Positions 9,341 to 18,673 of a stretch of DNA of 23,701 nucleotides are shown piece by piece. Position 1 is the stretch's first letter, and each line of letters opens with the position of its first letter. Made by a program: the position numbers and the translations under genes. The stretch is taken from positions 4,213,202 through 4,236,902 of the forward strand of contig CM044498.1 of assembly GCA_024364805.1 (NCBI GenBank), written 5' to 3'. The stretch is from Euprymna scolopes. Its lineage: Eukaryota > Mollusca > Cephalopoda > Sepiida > Sepiolidae. The notes beneath the pieces are model-generated. The model worked only from the letters and a program-made list of their open reading frames with translations, was not told where the DNA came from and did no database searches.

Positions 9341-10442
9341 CAGTGCAACAGTATCTCATTGCACATAGAATAAACTTCCACCGCCAATTCATCTGATTTA
9401 ATTTTTTGTTTCGTTTCTTTGATGAAACGATCTTTTTCAGCCTCCCTTATTATATCTTTCAAAGTCACTGGTAGTTCCTTGATCGTATTACATAGTATTT
9501 GTGTATAGTCCTTTTCACTTTGTAGTGACGCTATTACTGTGTCTTCTAGCGGTTCCCTTGATTTCGGGATTAATCGTGACAATCCACCTGCGTGACTTAA
9601 TTCGCAGATGTAAGAAATTCCATACTGAAATCGTAATTCAGTAGAATGATCCCCCATCTTTTCAGTCTGTTGGCTGTGTAAGTTGGCAAACCTTTTTTAG
9701 AGCCAAAAATGGTTATAAGCGGCTTATGGTCAGTTTGCAATTTAAATTTACGACCGTGCAAAAATCGGTGGAATTTTGTAACACCAAATATGTTCCCCAG
9801 TGCTTCCTTTTCGATTTGGGAATAATTCTTCTCGGCGTGCAGTAAAGTTCTTGACGCATGGGCGATCAGCTTAGTGGACCCATCAGGCATCTTGTGTAGA
9901 ATGCACGCCCCGATTCCATAAGAACTTGCATTAGTTGCGACAATAATCTCTTGTTTCGGATTGAAATGAGTCAGGGATAAATCTGACGTTAATACATCTT
10001 TTAATGTCTTAAAAACTGCCTGACATTCAAACGTCCAGCCCCATTTCTTGTCCTTTTTTAAAAGTACATTCAATGGCGCATGCAATTCATGCCTATTATT
10101 AATGAACGTTTGATAATAGTTTACGAGCCCGAAAAACTCTGCAATGTAGTTACATTATGAGGTTCTGGCATGTCTTTTATAGCTGCAGAACTGTCTGAAT
10201 CGGGTTTCCTCCCATCTTTATGACCCAGTTATTTAATTCGTTCCAAAAAAAAATTCGCATTTTGCTTTCTTCGATGTGAAGCCGTATTATTTTTTTCTGT
10301 CAAACACTTGAAATACATGATCTCTATGTTGTTCAACATTTTGACTACGCATAAGAATATCGTCCAGATAGCCTATTACGAAATCCAAACCGCTTAGCAA
10401 AGTATTAATTACCTCTGGGAAAATTGCAGGTGCTACTTCTAT
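9341..10442 (-). pseudogene. pol: Gypsy A reverse transcriptase C-part, RNase H and connection (fossil)
   Basis: Nearest the inserted LINE (about 10430-10330) the minus strand shows the reverse transcriptase active-site region with the YLDD motif. Between 10085 and 9597 there is an RNase H domain: WTFECQAVF, IIVATNASSYGIGACIL, HASRTL, NYSQIEKEAL, KFKLQTDHKPLITIFG and RLKRWGIILLNYDF. From 9657 to 9340 lies the connection toward integrase (HAGGLSRLIPKSREPLED). RNase H removes the RNA strand during reverse transcription. The stretch is broken. Confidence 0.9.
10432..10442. repeat. LINE target-site duplication, copy 1
   Basis: GCTACTTCTAT, directly abutting the LINE 3' end. On minus it is coding sequence of the Gypsy A reverse transcriptase. 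Confidence 0.92.
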
Positions 10443-10444
10443 CA

Positions 10445-10792
10445 TCATCGGCGGTCACTCGTGTCCGAGTAAGACTGTCCTCCGTTGTGGCTTCTGTGGG
10501 TCCTCAGGTGAGCATAGAGCCCAATCCTAGACCCAATTTGTCTTGTGCAATTTGGGCAGATAAAGGTAGTGGTGGTGGGGTGGGGTTGGGTGTGTCTGGT
10601 TAATAATCTGTCCTTTCTGTGCTTGTGTTTATCCTCAGCAGCTTTATTTAGGTCACTACTATAAAGCGCAGCACCTTTGTGGACAGCGCTCCTCCATGCC
10701 AACCTGCTCCCAGCCACGTCCTCCCATGTCTTAAGGTCCATGTGAAACCGCTTTAGATTTGCTTTGATGTTGTCCTTATACCTCATCATGGC
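10445..10792 (-). pseudogene. LINE ORF2 C-terminus with C2H2 zinc finger
   Basis: The minus frame reads RYKDNIKANLKRFHMDLKTW, then EDVAGSRLAWRSAVHKGA, a lysine/arginine-rich linker, and the finger FICPNCTRQIGSRIGLYAHL-RTH (C-x2-C-x12-H-x3-H). It ends SYSDTSDRR and stops on TGA within the GATGATG that closes the element. RYKD followed by a WR-V/L-x-x-GA region and a terminal C2H2 finger is the normal end of this LINE type, downstream of its reverse transcriptase. The first residues, about MADEAVLYSKAHA, come from antisense reading across the inversion junction and are not native. Confidence 0.88.
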
Positions 10793-11887
10793 GTGGGCTT
10801 TGCTATAAAGAACAGCCTCATCCGCCACCTCAATGAGCCCCCTGTTGGCATCAACGAACGGCTAATGACCATGCGCCTGATGCTTGCGGGCAACCAAATG
10901 GCCACTGTGATTAGTGCGTATGCTCCAACACTTGATGCACATGATGAAATAAAGGAGACCTTTTATGCTGACCTTGACACCATTTTATCCGGGGCCCCCA
11001 AGGGGGACAAGATTATCCTACTTGGGGATTTCAATGCTAGAGTGGGACGAGACCATCAGCACTGGAGAGGAACGCTTGGAAGAGAAGGAGTTGGGAACAT
11101 TAACTCAAATGGTACACTCCTACTGACAAAGTGCTCAGAACATAACCTGATCATCACGAACACACTTTTCCGACAAAAAAACGCATTCAAAACATCATGG
11201 ATGCACCCTCGAAGTAAAATCAGGCACCTCATTGACTATGTCATTGTCCGTGCCAAAGACCGCTGTGATGTGCTGAACACCAGGGCAATGACCAGTACAG
11301 ACAATTGTTGGACCGACCACCGTCTTATTCGCTCCATCATGTCTATCCATTTAATGCGGAAGCAAAGGATGCAAAAAAGACAGAGCCGACCAAAGCTCAA
11401 CATCGAGCAGCTGGGCGATATCACCTACCAACAACACCTCCAGGCGGCTCTTAGTGCGGACCTGCCCAAGCAGTATCCGCATGACGCTGAAGAGCACTGG
11501 GACAAGCTGTCTTCTGCCATCATGGACTCCAGTATAAGCATCCTAGGGCAGAAAAAGCGGAAACATCAGGATTGGTACGATGAAAACGATACCGAAATCC
11601 AACAGCTTATAGACACCAAGAGGCAAACTTTTATCACCTGGCAGAATAACATCAATTGCAAGGTTAAAAGAGCTGCCCATGCCAAGGCTAAAGCGGCTGT
11701 CCAATCGACAGTCAGGAAGCTGAAGAACATCTGGTGGATGAAGAAGGCTCAGGAGATCCAGCAGTTTGCTGACTCTGGGGACACCAGAAGATTCTTTGAA
11801 GCCACAAAAGTGGTATACGGCCCCAGCTACCGTTCTCTGACCCCCCTTCGGTCTAAGGATGGGCTCACGCTGCTGAAAGGAAAGAGA
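10793..11887 (+). pseudogene. LINE ORF2 endonuclease domain (inverted 5' segment)
   Basis: The frame is open for about 365 codons from GTG at 10793, which is an internal valine rather than a true start. It shows VGFAIKNSL, SAYAPT (residues 41-46), ILLGDFNARVG (75-85), TSWMHPRSK, HLIDYVIVR (145-153) and WTDHRL (173-178). These are the substrate-binding and catalytic motifs of APE-like LINE endonucleases, which nick the target to start reverse transcription. The N-terminal catalytic region (the glutamate motif) lies 5' of the truncation. The frame continues through a basic linker (VYGPSYRSLTPLRSKDGLTL) and stops being LINE at 11887. Database entries often mislabel this domain as craniofacial development protein 2-like. 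Despite the long clean frame it is a partial copy. Confidence 0.92.
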
Positions 11888-11898
11888 GCTACTTCTAT
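11888..11898. repeat. LINE target-site duplication, copy 2
   Basis: GCTACTTCTAT again, directly abutting the inverted LINE segment. It is identical to 10432-10442, and the flanking bases on both sides differ, so the duplication is exactly 11 bp. Confidence 0.92.
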
Positions 11899-12760
11899 AC
11901 CAAATGCTAATCTATTGAATTTATAAAATCCTTTGTGCGTTGAGATACACAAAAGTTTCGAGCTATCTTCCGTTACAGGTATTTGCAGGTATGTTTCGCT
12001 TAAGTCTATTTTGGAAAAATATTTTCCGCAATTTAACTTAGCGAATATTTCGTCTGGGTTTGGTAGCGAGTAGTGATGGTCCTTGAGTGCCGCATTCAAT
12101 CCAGTCGAAAAGTCTGCACATACCCTAATCTCTTTAGATTTTTTTTTTCATATATACGGTGGGGGCTGCCCACTCACTATAGTTAATAGGGGTTAAAATC
12201 CCAGTGTTAACTAGTCTTTCCAATTCTTTTTCAATTTTTCCCTTCGAAGCGAACGGTACGCTCTGTGGCTTTTTGAATATTGGTTTTGCTTCGTCCAGCA
12301 ATTCGAATCTTGCCTTTATTTTTGTGCAGCATCCAAGCTTTTCGGAGAAAACACTTGGAAAAGATTTTTGGAGATCCTTTTTAAGCTTGTCGGCTTCGGC
12401 CATTAGGTTTTCGACTTTGTGGCAAAAATCACTCTTTGGCGAATCCCATAATTCAAATTCCTGAATCCAATCGGCCCCGAATAAGTTTGTTGCGTTCCTT
12501 AGAATGAACACTTTTAGCTTTTTTGTCGTTCTTTTTAGTGACACATTAATAACCACCTCACCCTCAAAATTTGTTTTCTCACCAGTTACCGATCTTGCGA
12601 CTTTATTTCTGATTCTCACCGTAACATATGTTCTTATGTTCTCTGTTGGTGAAGGGTCCATGTTTTGCAGTTTTTACGGAGCTCTTTTTTACTACTTTTG
12701 CACTGCAATATGAGGCCTTGTTCCCTGCTCACTTGCATAGGTCACATGTTATTTTCCTTT
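11899..12760 (-). pseudogene. pol: Gypsy A protease end and N-terminal reverse transcriptase (fossil)
   Basis: On minus from 12661 the frame shows the end of the protease region (NLFGADWIQEFELW), the linker before reverse transcriptase, and its N-terminal motifs ARFELLDEAKPIFKKP, RLVNTGILTPINYSEWAAPT and, from 12099, HYSLPNPDEIFAKLNCGKYF, FSKIDLSETYLQIPV and FNRLAFGIEVA. These are the classic fingers/palm motifs of Ty3/Gypsy enzymes. The last of them is where the LINE at 10443-11887 inserted, which separates this part from the YLDD part. Broken fossil. Confidence 0.88.
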
Positions 12761-12767
12761 GCTACTA

Positions 12768-12806
12768 ACATGCCTTGTACCTATGAGGTCCTCCACATTT
12801 GCTACA
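12768..12806 (-). pseudogene. gag: Gypsy A Gag zinc knuckle (fossil)
   Basis: On minus the sequence reads CSKCGGPHRYKAC, a CCHC zinc knuckle (C-x2-C-x3-H-x4-C) of the type that binds RNA in nucleocapsid. It lies between the Gag C-terminal region (12810-13140) and the protease, exactly where the family places it. The spacing between the second cysteine and histidine is one shorter than the commonest form. Confidence 0.75.
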
Positions 12807-12809
12807 AGG

Positions 12810-13145
12810 GGTCCTAGGTTTTGTCTATCCTGATAATTTTGTGAAGGGTTCTTTTTGCCTCTTCGTTGGTAATTGCTAGCGGGTGGGTGTCCTTTATTTT
12901 TGAAGCGGATTTTTTTAATGTGAACCTGTTATATTTTCGTTGAAGTAAAAGTTTCTATGGCACGTGACTTTTTACACGTTCCTTTTCCTTTTTAAAAGAG
13001 CTGAGTTTTTTTTTTCTTTTTCAACATTTCGTTACAAACAGCTCTTGCGTTTACTGTTGCTACCTGCTCTTTACTATTTGCTCTTACGTTTATTATTGAC
13101 TGTGAAATTAGTTTGGTAAAGCCTAGTAAAGAGGTTTTGCTCTGT
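12810..13145 (-). pseudogene. gag: Gypsy A Gag C-terminal linker region (fossil)
   Basis: Minus-strand frames show ISQSIINVRANSKEQVAT and VNARAVCNEM, which fit the low-complexity linker between the Gag capsid-like part and the zinc knuckle in Mag-type elements. Similarity is weak, and the assignment rests mainly on position between flanking Gag A sequences. Confidence 0.45.
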
Positions 13146-13149
13146 CTAC

Positions 13150-15240
13150 CGTTTTATGATAAAGCACCACAATTTATCAAACTAATTTTTTATTTTCCTC
13201 ATGCCTGGATAAATTTGATGTTTCCTCGGCAGACCCTCAGGCCAGCAAGCTTTAGAAATTATGGTTCTGCAGCTTTAATTATTACTTATCAACTACTGCT
13301 TCGTTAAACCCTGATAAGCTAGAAGTTCTCTATTTAAACATCGGTCGCTGACATTATCGAAGGTTGCTCTGGTTTTGAACATGCCGTGGAATTATTGAAA
13401 GGCGTTTACGACAAGTATCCAAGCGTTATTCATGCTAGACATCTGCTTTCCACGCATTGAATCGACTTGCCGTTGACTGTTGTTTTAAAGACGTAACGGC
13501 CACCATTTACAGGGATGAATCTGTCCGTGATGCATTCATTCGTGGTCTCCGGTCCTCATTGATACGTGCTAGGCTCATTGAAACAGACACTCTAACTCTC
13601 ACAGAAGCTACTCAGCATGCTAGGGATTTAGAACAAGCTCACTTTCGCGATTGGAGCAGTCACCGTTACTTCTACTACGGGAACTAAAAATGTGCTGATC
13701 GATTCTGCCGAGGAGGCCATTTGTATTTCTAAAAATTCTGTTCCAACTGATTCTCGAATAGAGTGTGACTCTGTACAGTTCTCTGCTGCGCTTCCTGTTC
13801 GCAGCAAATGCTACAACTGTGGAGGGTGACGTCACCTTAAGGATGACCGCCGCCTTTGCCCTGCCTGCGATAAGGTATGTCGAAGCTGTGGTAAACTCAG
13901 GCATTTTTCTAAAGTTTGCCGTTCTACTCCGACACATTCACGTTCTTCTTCTGCTATCATAGGGTCCCGCACTAAAGGTGGTGATAGTTGCCCTCCTATC
14001 ACCGAAACTGTGGAGTTAAAAAGAAAAAGGTTAACTGCCCTTATAGACATCGTCAGTTCTGATAATTTTATCAGTGCTTGCATTGTCAAAACAATGAGAC
14101 TGGCCACTTTAAAACGGAACTCCGTAATTTCTATGACATAATCCGCTGTTTCCCTTAAAATGTCTGAATATTGCACCGAGAACATTTTCTTCAATGGTTG
14201 CGAATAAAGGGATTGACCATACCATGCTTCTTGACTCCTGTATGGACTTTATACTCGGGGTGCCGTTTTTGAAACTACACTGGGGCGTTACTATTTCGTT
14301 TGGTGAATCTCATGATGCCTTAAAAATCTGCGTGCTAACCAAGATCAGTTGTGCCCCTGTAAAATTGTTCCGAAACCCTGATCCCTGATTGCAGGCCCAG
14401 TGCTACAAAATCTCAAAACTACCGTGCGGAGAATTCCCGATTTATTGAAAAGGAAATTCTTCAACTGCTTAAGGACGACGTCATTGAAACCAGCTATCCA
14501 CCGTGGCGTGCTCAAATTGTTGTAACTTCGTCACTTAATAGAAAGAAACGATTAGTGGTTGATTTTTCCCAAACTATTAACCGTTTCACCCTACTTGACG
14601 CATACCCATTGCCTCGGAATGGGGTTTCTGCCTTTCAACAACTTATGAATTTCTTTTTTTTTCTGAAAATAAGTCATTCAGAACTTTTTCTTACATTGAT
14701 GATATTACCATTTGCGGTAAAACTCAAGAGGAGCATGACGTTAACTTGGAACGTTTCTTAAAGGTTGCCTCAACATACAACCTCAAAATAAACCGAGTAA
14801 AATCAAAGTTTTCACTTCGCTCTATCAATTTGATTGGCTACCAAATCTGTGACGGAACTATCCAACCTGATCCTGAGCAGTTGAAAACCCTTTTGCAAAT
14901 ACCTCCTCCTTCGGATTCAAATTCGTTAAAAAGGTACCTTGGTATGTTTTCTTACTACGCGAAATTGATACCTAAGTATTCGCACAAAATTCGTCCCCTG
15001 GTTGAAAATAAACAATTTCCCATGCCGCCTATAGTTGTGAATTCTTTCAAGAAACTTAAGAAAAATGTTGCCGAATCATCTGTAAAGGTTATCGACGACG
15101 AACTACCAATTGCTATCGAAACCGATGCCTCAGAAAAGGCTATCGGAGGCACCCTCTTACAGGCTGATAGGCGTATATCGTTCTTTTCCCACTCACTAAA
15201 CCCATCGGAAATACGACTACATATAGTTGTTTCTGAAGCG
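13150..15240 (+). mobile_element. Ty3/Gypsy lineage B fragment (fossil), plus strand
   Basis: This is an internal piece of a different Gypsy lineage lying inside the Gag of Gypsy A in opposite orientation. Parts in order: Gag (about 13200-13680, with SADPQASKL, CSGFEHAVELLKGVYDKYPS and YRDESVRDAFIRGLRSSLI); two zinc knuckles (about 13809-13830 and 13878-13919, the second reading CRSCGKLRHFSKVC); a protease-like region (about 14020-14280); and reverse transcriptase and RNase H (about 14400-15240), with WRAQIVVT, LVVDFSQTINRFTLLDAYPL, YIDDITICG, NLIGYQICDG, SLKRYLGMFSYYAKLIP and AIETDASEKAIGGTL. No LTRs, integrase or target duplication were found. It is broken, with about ten breaks. Confidence 0.88.
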
Positions 15241-15799
15241 TCAAATCAGGTTCTAATTCAAATTTATTTAGAGCACGACGTCTTATATCGGCGTCTTTTG
15301 TAGCTATTAAACCTTGTGTGAATATTAAGCATTCGAAATTGTCCGCCGTTAATGACGACAATTTGAAATCGTCACAGTGCTTATTAACTATAGACGCAAA
15401 CGTTGTATAGTCCTGGCTCTCCTTACATGTAAGATTTATGCATTTCCATCTTTTATGAAAAAGGTTTATTTTGGATACTCTAACTCCATTAATAGTTTGT
15501 CTGCCTCGTCAAACGACAATTCGTTGGTTTTTTCTTGGTAAAATATAGTCCACGAATTTGTTATTTTCGGATGTACCTAACTTCCGTAGCAATAACCGAA
15601 CCTTCTTTTGATCCGTCCATGCACTGCAATCAATTTTTAAAAGGTCTTCAAATCTTCTGAAATATGCCTAAAACATTAGGTCTTCCTCAGGTGCATAGTG
15701 AAATGTATCAATAGCTGATCAGATCGCATTTTGGGAAAAAGCCTTGCTGGTTTCTTCTCCGGTGTCCTTATTCACTAAAACTTGCGTTACCAAATCCAT
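15232..15799 (-). pseudogene. gag: Gypsy A Gag capsid-like region (fossil)
   Basis: On minus from an in-frame ATG at 15797-15799 the stretch reads MDLVTQVLVNKDTGEE, then FHYAPEEDL, YFRRFEDLLKIDC, WTDQKKVRLLLRKLG, FVDYI, SFDEADKLLMEL and, near 15361-15237, SSLTADNFECLIFTQGL, ATKDADIRRRALNK and EPDLTLQK. YFRRFEDLLK and LRKLG are hallmarks of Mag-type Gag. Gag forms the element's particle shell. The sequence meets the plus-strand Gypsy B fragment at about 15232-15240. Broken fossil. Confidence 0.88.
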
Positions 15800-15842
15800 T
15801 TTTTTATCTGACTTGTTTTGTTACTCTAAATTTAAATGCATC

Positions 15843-16640
15843 AAAAACCAAACTCCTATCCTTACATCATCAACGCTCTGATCCCCATCTGGCATCAATT
15901 GTGATGGATGGCTCTCGTCTGGGTGAGGCCCCGTGTTTTGACAAGCTTCTGGGTTTGACCTTTACTCCTGATCTGAAATGGAACACGTACATCAAGTCTG
16001 TTGCCATGGTCGCTGGAAAGATGGTGGGATCCTTCTACCGCTCCAGAAGATATCTCACTACTGATGCAATTCTCTATCTATATAAAAGCCAAGTACGTCC
16101 AAGGATGGAATACTGTTGCCATATCTGGGCAGGAGCTGCTAAAAAACAGCCTATCCTGCCTTGACAGAGTACAAAATAGACTTCGTGGCTTAGTAGGGGG
16201 TGCCCTTTTCTCTACCCTGCAACCTCTCTCCCACAGAAGAGACGTTGTGAGCCTATTCTTGTTTTATCGTTATTTCCATGGCAGGTGCTCATCTGAACTC
16301 CAATCTCTGGTCCCCCTCGCCAATCTTTCACGAAAAACACCCGTCTATCTGAATCCACTGTGAAAAATTTCCCCCACTCTATATCTGTGCCTACATCAAA
16401 ACGCAGATTCCATGAACAAAGCTTCTTTCTTAGAACTGCACGCCTGTGGAACTCTGTTCCGTCTGCCTGCTTCCCACCGGAATACAACTTGGATGTCTTC
16501 AAGTCCAATGTTAACAAATTCCTAATGAACAAGTAAACACTTCATCAAATCTCCACACTAACGTAATGTACTTGCAATAACCCTTATCCCTGAGTGGCTT
16601 CCGGGCCTTGATAAGTGGTGATCACTGTGTAAAAAAAAAA
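15843..16640 (+). mobile_element. CR1-like LINE 3' end, plus strand, 5' truncated
   Basis: This is the C-terminal part of a CR1-type reverse transcriptase ORF. From 15844 it reads TKLLSLHHQRSDPHLASIV, MDGSRLGEAPCFDKLLGLTF, LYKSQVRPRMEYCCHIWAG, then in a second frame CLDRVQNRLRGLVG and LQPLSHRRDVVSLFLFYRYF, then in the third frame FFLRTARLWNSVPSACFPP and FKSNVNKFLMNK, stopping at TAA 16534-16536. Two frameshifts (near 16135-16150 and near 16355-16365) show it is dead. A short 3' untranslated region contains the AGTGGTGATCACT hairpin and ends in an A run at about 16630-16640. The catalytic palm lies upstream and is absent. It sits within Gag of Gypsy A, but no clear target duplication was found. 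Confidence 0.88.
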
Positions 16641-16649
16641 ATTTTCAAT

Positions 16650-16900
16650 TCAAATATTTGTTCATTCATTTCTTTCCTATCTTTCCTGTTTCTCCTCGAA
16701 GAATTTCACTAAATCTAACTGCTTTTCCAATATTTGTTCGTTCATTTCTTTCTTTTCTCTTCCTCGTTTTTCTTCGAGATATTTTATTAAATTTAAGTGT
16801 TTTTCTTCGTTTTGTTTCTGTATTGCCAATTGCTCATCTCTGAACGTTTTTTAAAGTTCTAATTTTTTTTAAAATTAATTTGTTTTGCAAACTTGTCCAT
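16650..16900 (-). pseudogene. gag: Gypsy A Gag N-terminal coiled coil (fossil)
   Basis: Minus-strand reading from an ATG at 16898-16900 gives MDKFAKQINFKKN, then DEQLAIQKQNEEKHLNLIKY, LEEKRGREKKEMNEQIL and EKQLDLVKFFEEKQER. This is strongly heptad-patterned and charged, as expected for the coiled coil that precedes the capsid region in many Mag-like Gags. The coil is built from a two-copy tandem repeat of about 77-78 bp (roughly 26 residues). It lies on the far side of the CR1-like insert from the rest of Gag. Confidence 0.6.
16651..16806. repeat. Two-copy tandem repeat of about 77-78 bp inside Gag A
   Basis: CAAATATTTGTTCATTCATT near 16651 recurs as CCAATATTTGTTCGTTCATT near 16727. Each is followed by related pyrimidine-rich sequence and by CCTCGAAGAATTTCACTAAA versus TTCGAGATATTTTATTAAA. 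The duplication is close to a multiple of three and underlies the repeated heptads of the coiled coil. Confidence 0.65.
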
Positions 16901-18431
16901 TTTGATTTTTTTTTGACGGTATGGAGTTACTTAATATGACAAAACAATCCAATTCGTTGATTTACTTTTCCTATAGTACCAACTCAATAGAAAAAAAAAA
17001 CATTACAAAATTCGTACCTGGTTATTTAACGAATATTTCTTTCAGATATTTATTTCCTCGTCTGGCATTTTTTCTGAGAAAATAATTCGGTGTTTGCATT
17101 CATACAGAAAGCAGTAGATTTGGTTTGTCATTTTTCAATTTCCGTAACGTGTAGTGTGAAGAAAAGGATTAATGATTGCTCGAGAAGAGAAGGGTCGGCG
17201 TGCACTTACCTTGAATACTAACCAAGAATTGGTGTTGTTGTTGTTATTCACTCTTTTATAAAAATTTTTAGTGCTCCGGATCATGTGATAGTTAATCATC
17301 TGATCCTTCCATTATATAAGAGGGGAGATTCCCTTGTCTTTTTCTCTTTCTCTCGCCACAAGTTTATTCGGTTGCCGGCGATTGAACGTAAATCTTTTTC
17401 TCTTTCGTCTGGCGAAGATACTACAAGACGGTTACGTCGCAGAAGGGGGCAATTCTTTCGCAACCTAAGGTAAATGCATTGCTCCCTTCTCGATCTGAGC
17501 AGTCATTGATTTTTTTCTGGGAATTATTTTTTTCACAGTAGGTATTGGGTTCAATTCCTTGTTGATCCTACATATTTTCCCCCTCTTTTTTCTTTAAAAA
17601 GAAAAAGTTACTTATCTGTGAAAGAGAGTTTATAGCATTTATTTAATATTGGCTACTCTATTCGATTTCTGTGTGAAAAAGAATGTCCTTTTTTTCGTTA
17701 ACAATTTATTTGTCGTGCTTAGTGAAATCGTTTTTGTTTTTTTCGACGTGCAGTCCCGTCAACCAGTGAAAAGTTTATTTTAATTGGATTAAAATCCGAC
17801 GTCTTTTTTAATTTGTGCAAATACTCGCTTTAACCAATAAAGTAAAATACATCATTTACTTTTGCAGGAGATTTTTTTTTCGTTTTTCCAAAGCTAATGC
17901 CTTTTAACCATAAGACGTATTAGCACAAAGTTAGAGCGACAAAGATTTTTGTACTTACTGAAAACTTGGTCTCGTAAATTCAGTAATAATAATTCTCCAC
18001 GCAATTTGTCTTATAAGTTCTGTTTCATCTCGTAGTTTATGTTTTAGTAGCTTTTTTTAACAGCAAAATAAGGCTTTTTGACGACGTCTTTGTTAAATCC
18101 TATTTTCGTCAAGAATTGCTGTCCTTTTTTTGACGTGTTCTTTATCCCGTATTCGTGGATTTTTACGCTCGAATGTTGCTTTTTTCCCCGACGTAGACAA
18201 GTACTTTTTCCCGTTCTTCAACTAACTTTTGAAAAATAAATACTTTTGAAATTTCGAATTTCCCCCGAGTGTAGCAAAAAATTATTTCGAATATCCGCGT
18301 GTGTTGTTCTTGTCTTGAATCCTTTTGGTCTTCAAATGGCTGGGGGTTTTTTAGAGGGAATCCGTTGCCCGAATATTCGTCATTCACTTGTTGGTAGCAA
18401 TTATAGCAATTGATCCGGGAAGTTCTTGCAT
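16901..18431. other. Long leader of Gypsy A, origin of part uncertain
   Basis: About 1.5 kb lies between the primer binding site and the first Gag sequence, long for a Mag-type leader. It is rich in T runs on plus and has no conserved coding frame on minus. A plus-strand patch at 17310-17345 (TATATAAGAGGGGAG followed by a pyrimidine-rich CTTTTTCTCTTTCTCTCGCC) looks like a promoter with an initiator, as found in LTRs, so a fragment of another LTR may be buried here. The 62-codon plus frame at 17285-17473 crosses it and looks accidental. Confidence 0.4.
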
Positions 18432-18446
18432 CATCCTCGTCACCCA
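18432..18446 (-). promoter_or_regulatory. Primer binding site of Gypsy element A
   Basis: Two bases inside the 5' LTR the minus strand reads TGGGTGACGAGGATG. Ty3/Gypsy primer sites normally begin TGG, the complement of the tRNA CCA end, within a few bases of the LTR. I do not assign the tRNA, since no matching tRNA is available in this window. Confidence 0.65.
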
Positions 18447-18448
18447 GT

Positions 18449-18673
18449 TGTTGTAGACCCGTGATAGGGGTTACAAATGAAAGAAACCACAAGTAGTGTA
18501 AAGTGTATAAAATATATGTCTTTATCGTAAATACTATAGGAGCCACTAAAGTGGCATGAGAGGAACGTGTTCGTAGCATGCGGTTAAACATGGTATGAAT
18601 GTCTCCATTTAGTTTCTGAAACCTGGTTGATTCCACTTAGTTTTGAAAGAGGGGTGATTTGTACCCCACAACA
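18449..18673 (-). repeat. 5' LTR of Gypsy element A
   Basis: This 225-bp partner of 8018-8262 is in the same orientation with the same ends. In the element's sense it would carry the promoter and drive transcription toward lower coordinates. A minus-strand open frame (18163-18636) crosses its inner edge but has no recognisable Gag similarity, so I do not call it a gene. Confidence 0.95.

Larger units (their letters stand above)
10443..11887 (-). mobile_element. Twin-primed LINE copy with inverted 5' part
   Basis: This is a non-LTR retrotransposon copy inserted in the reverse transcriptase region of Gypsy A. Its 3' part is in minus orientation (10443 to about 10792, encoding the C-terminal zinc finger and a GATGATG end). 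Its more 5' part is inverted and reads on plus (about 10793-11887, endonuclease domain). The central reverse transcriptase part is missing. The copy is bounded by an exact 11-bp target duplication GCTACTTCTAT (10432-10442 and 11888-11898). An inverted 5' segment plus an internal loss plus flanking target duplication is the known signature of twin priming during target-primed reverse transcription. I do not assign the clade, but the endonuclease-RT-zinc finger layout is common in mollusc genomes. Confidence 0.93.
8018..18673 (-). mobile_element. Ty3/Gypsy LTR retrotransposon A (Mag-like), fossil, minus strand
   Basis: This is the main element of the window. It has two same-orientation LTRs (8018-8262 and 18449-18673), both beginning TGTTG and ending CAACA, flanked by the 5-bp target duplication ATATC (8013-8017 and 18674-18678). 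In minus orientation the order is LTR, primer binding site, leader, Gag, CCHC knuckle, protease/reverse transcriptase, RNase H, integrase, polypurine tract, LTR. Gag and integrase resemble Mag-type elements. It has been enlarged by at least three other elements within it. It is a fossil, broken in many places (more than ten by eye). The LTRs differ at roughly one position in nine by hand count, which suggests an age of many millions of years, the exact figure depending on an unknown substitution rate. Confidence 0.93.

Noticed and set aside
10793-11926. Long clean plus-strand frame that could be annotated as a craniofacial development protein 2-like host gene
   Set aside because: GDFNARVG, HLIDYVI and WTDHRL are LINE endonuclease motifs, and target duplications bound the copy. 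The last 13 codons are Gypsy A sequence read antisense.
12204-12713. Two plus-strand frames over the Gypsy A protease/reverse transcriptase region
   Set aside because: They are antisense shadows of the minus-strand pol motifs.
15832-16660. Target duplication for the plus-strand CR1-like copy
   Set aside because: Only loose A/T-rich similarity (TTTAAATG versus ATTCAAAT) is present, which is not enough to call.
17228-17548. ATTGG on both sides of a TGTTGTTG... segment as a solo-LTR target duplication
   Set aside because: The right-hand end does not finish in CA, so the pairing of borders is not convincing.
17540-17555. GGTTCAATTCC resembling a Pol III B box
   Set aside because: No A box at a suitable distance upstream and no cloverleaf, so no tRNA or SINE call is supported.
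18163-18636. 157-codon minus-strand frame crossing the 5' LTR border
   Set aside because: It runs through LTR, primer site and leader. Gag of this family lies further downstream and is recognised there, so the frame is accidental.
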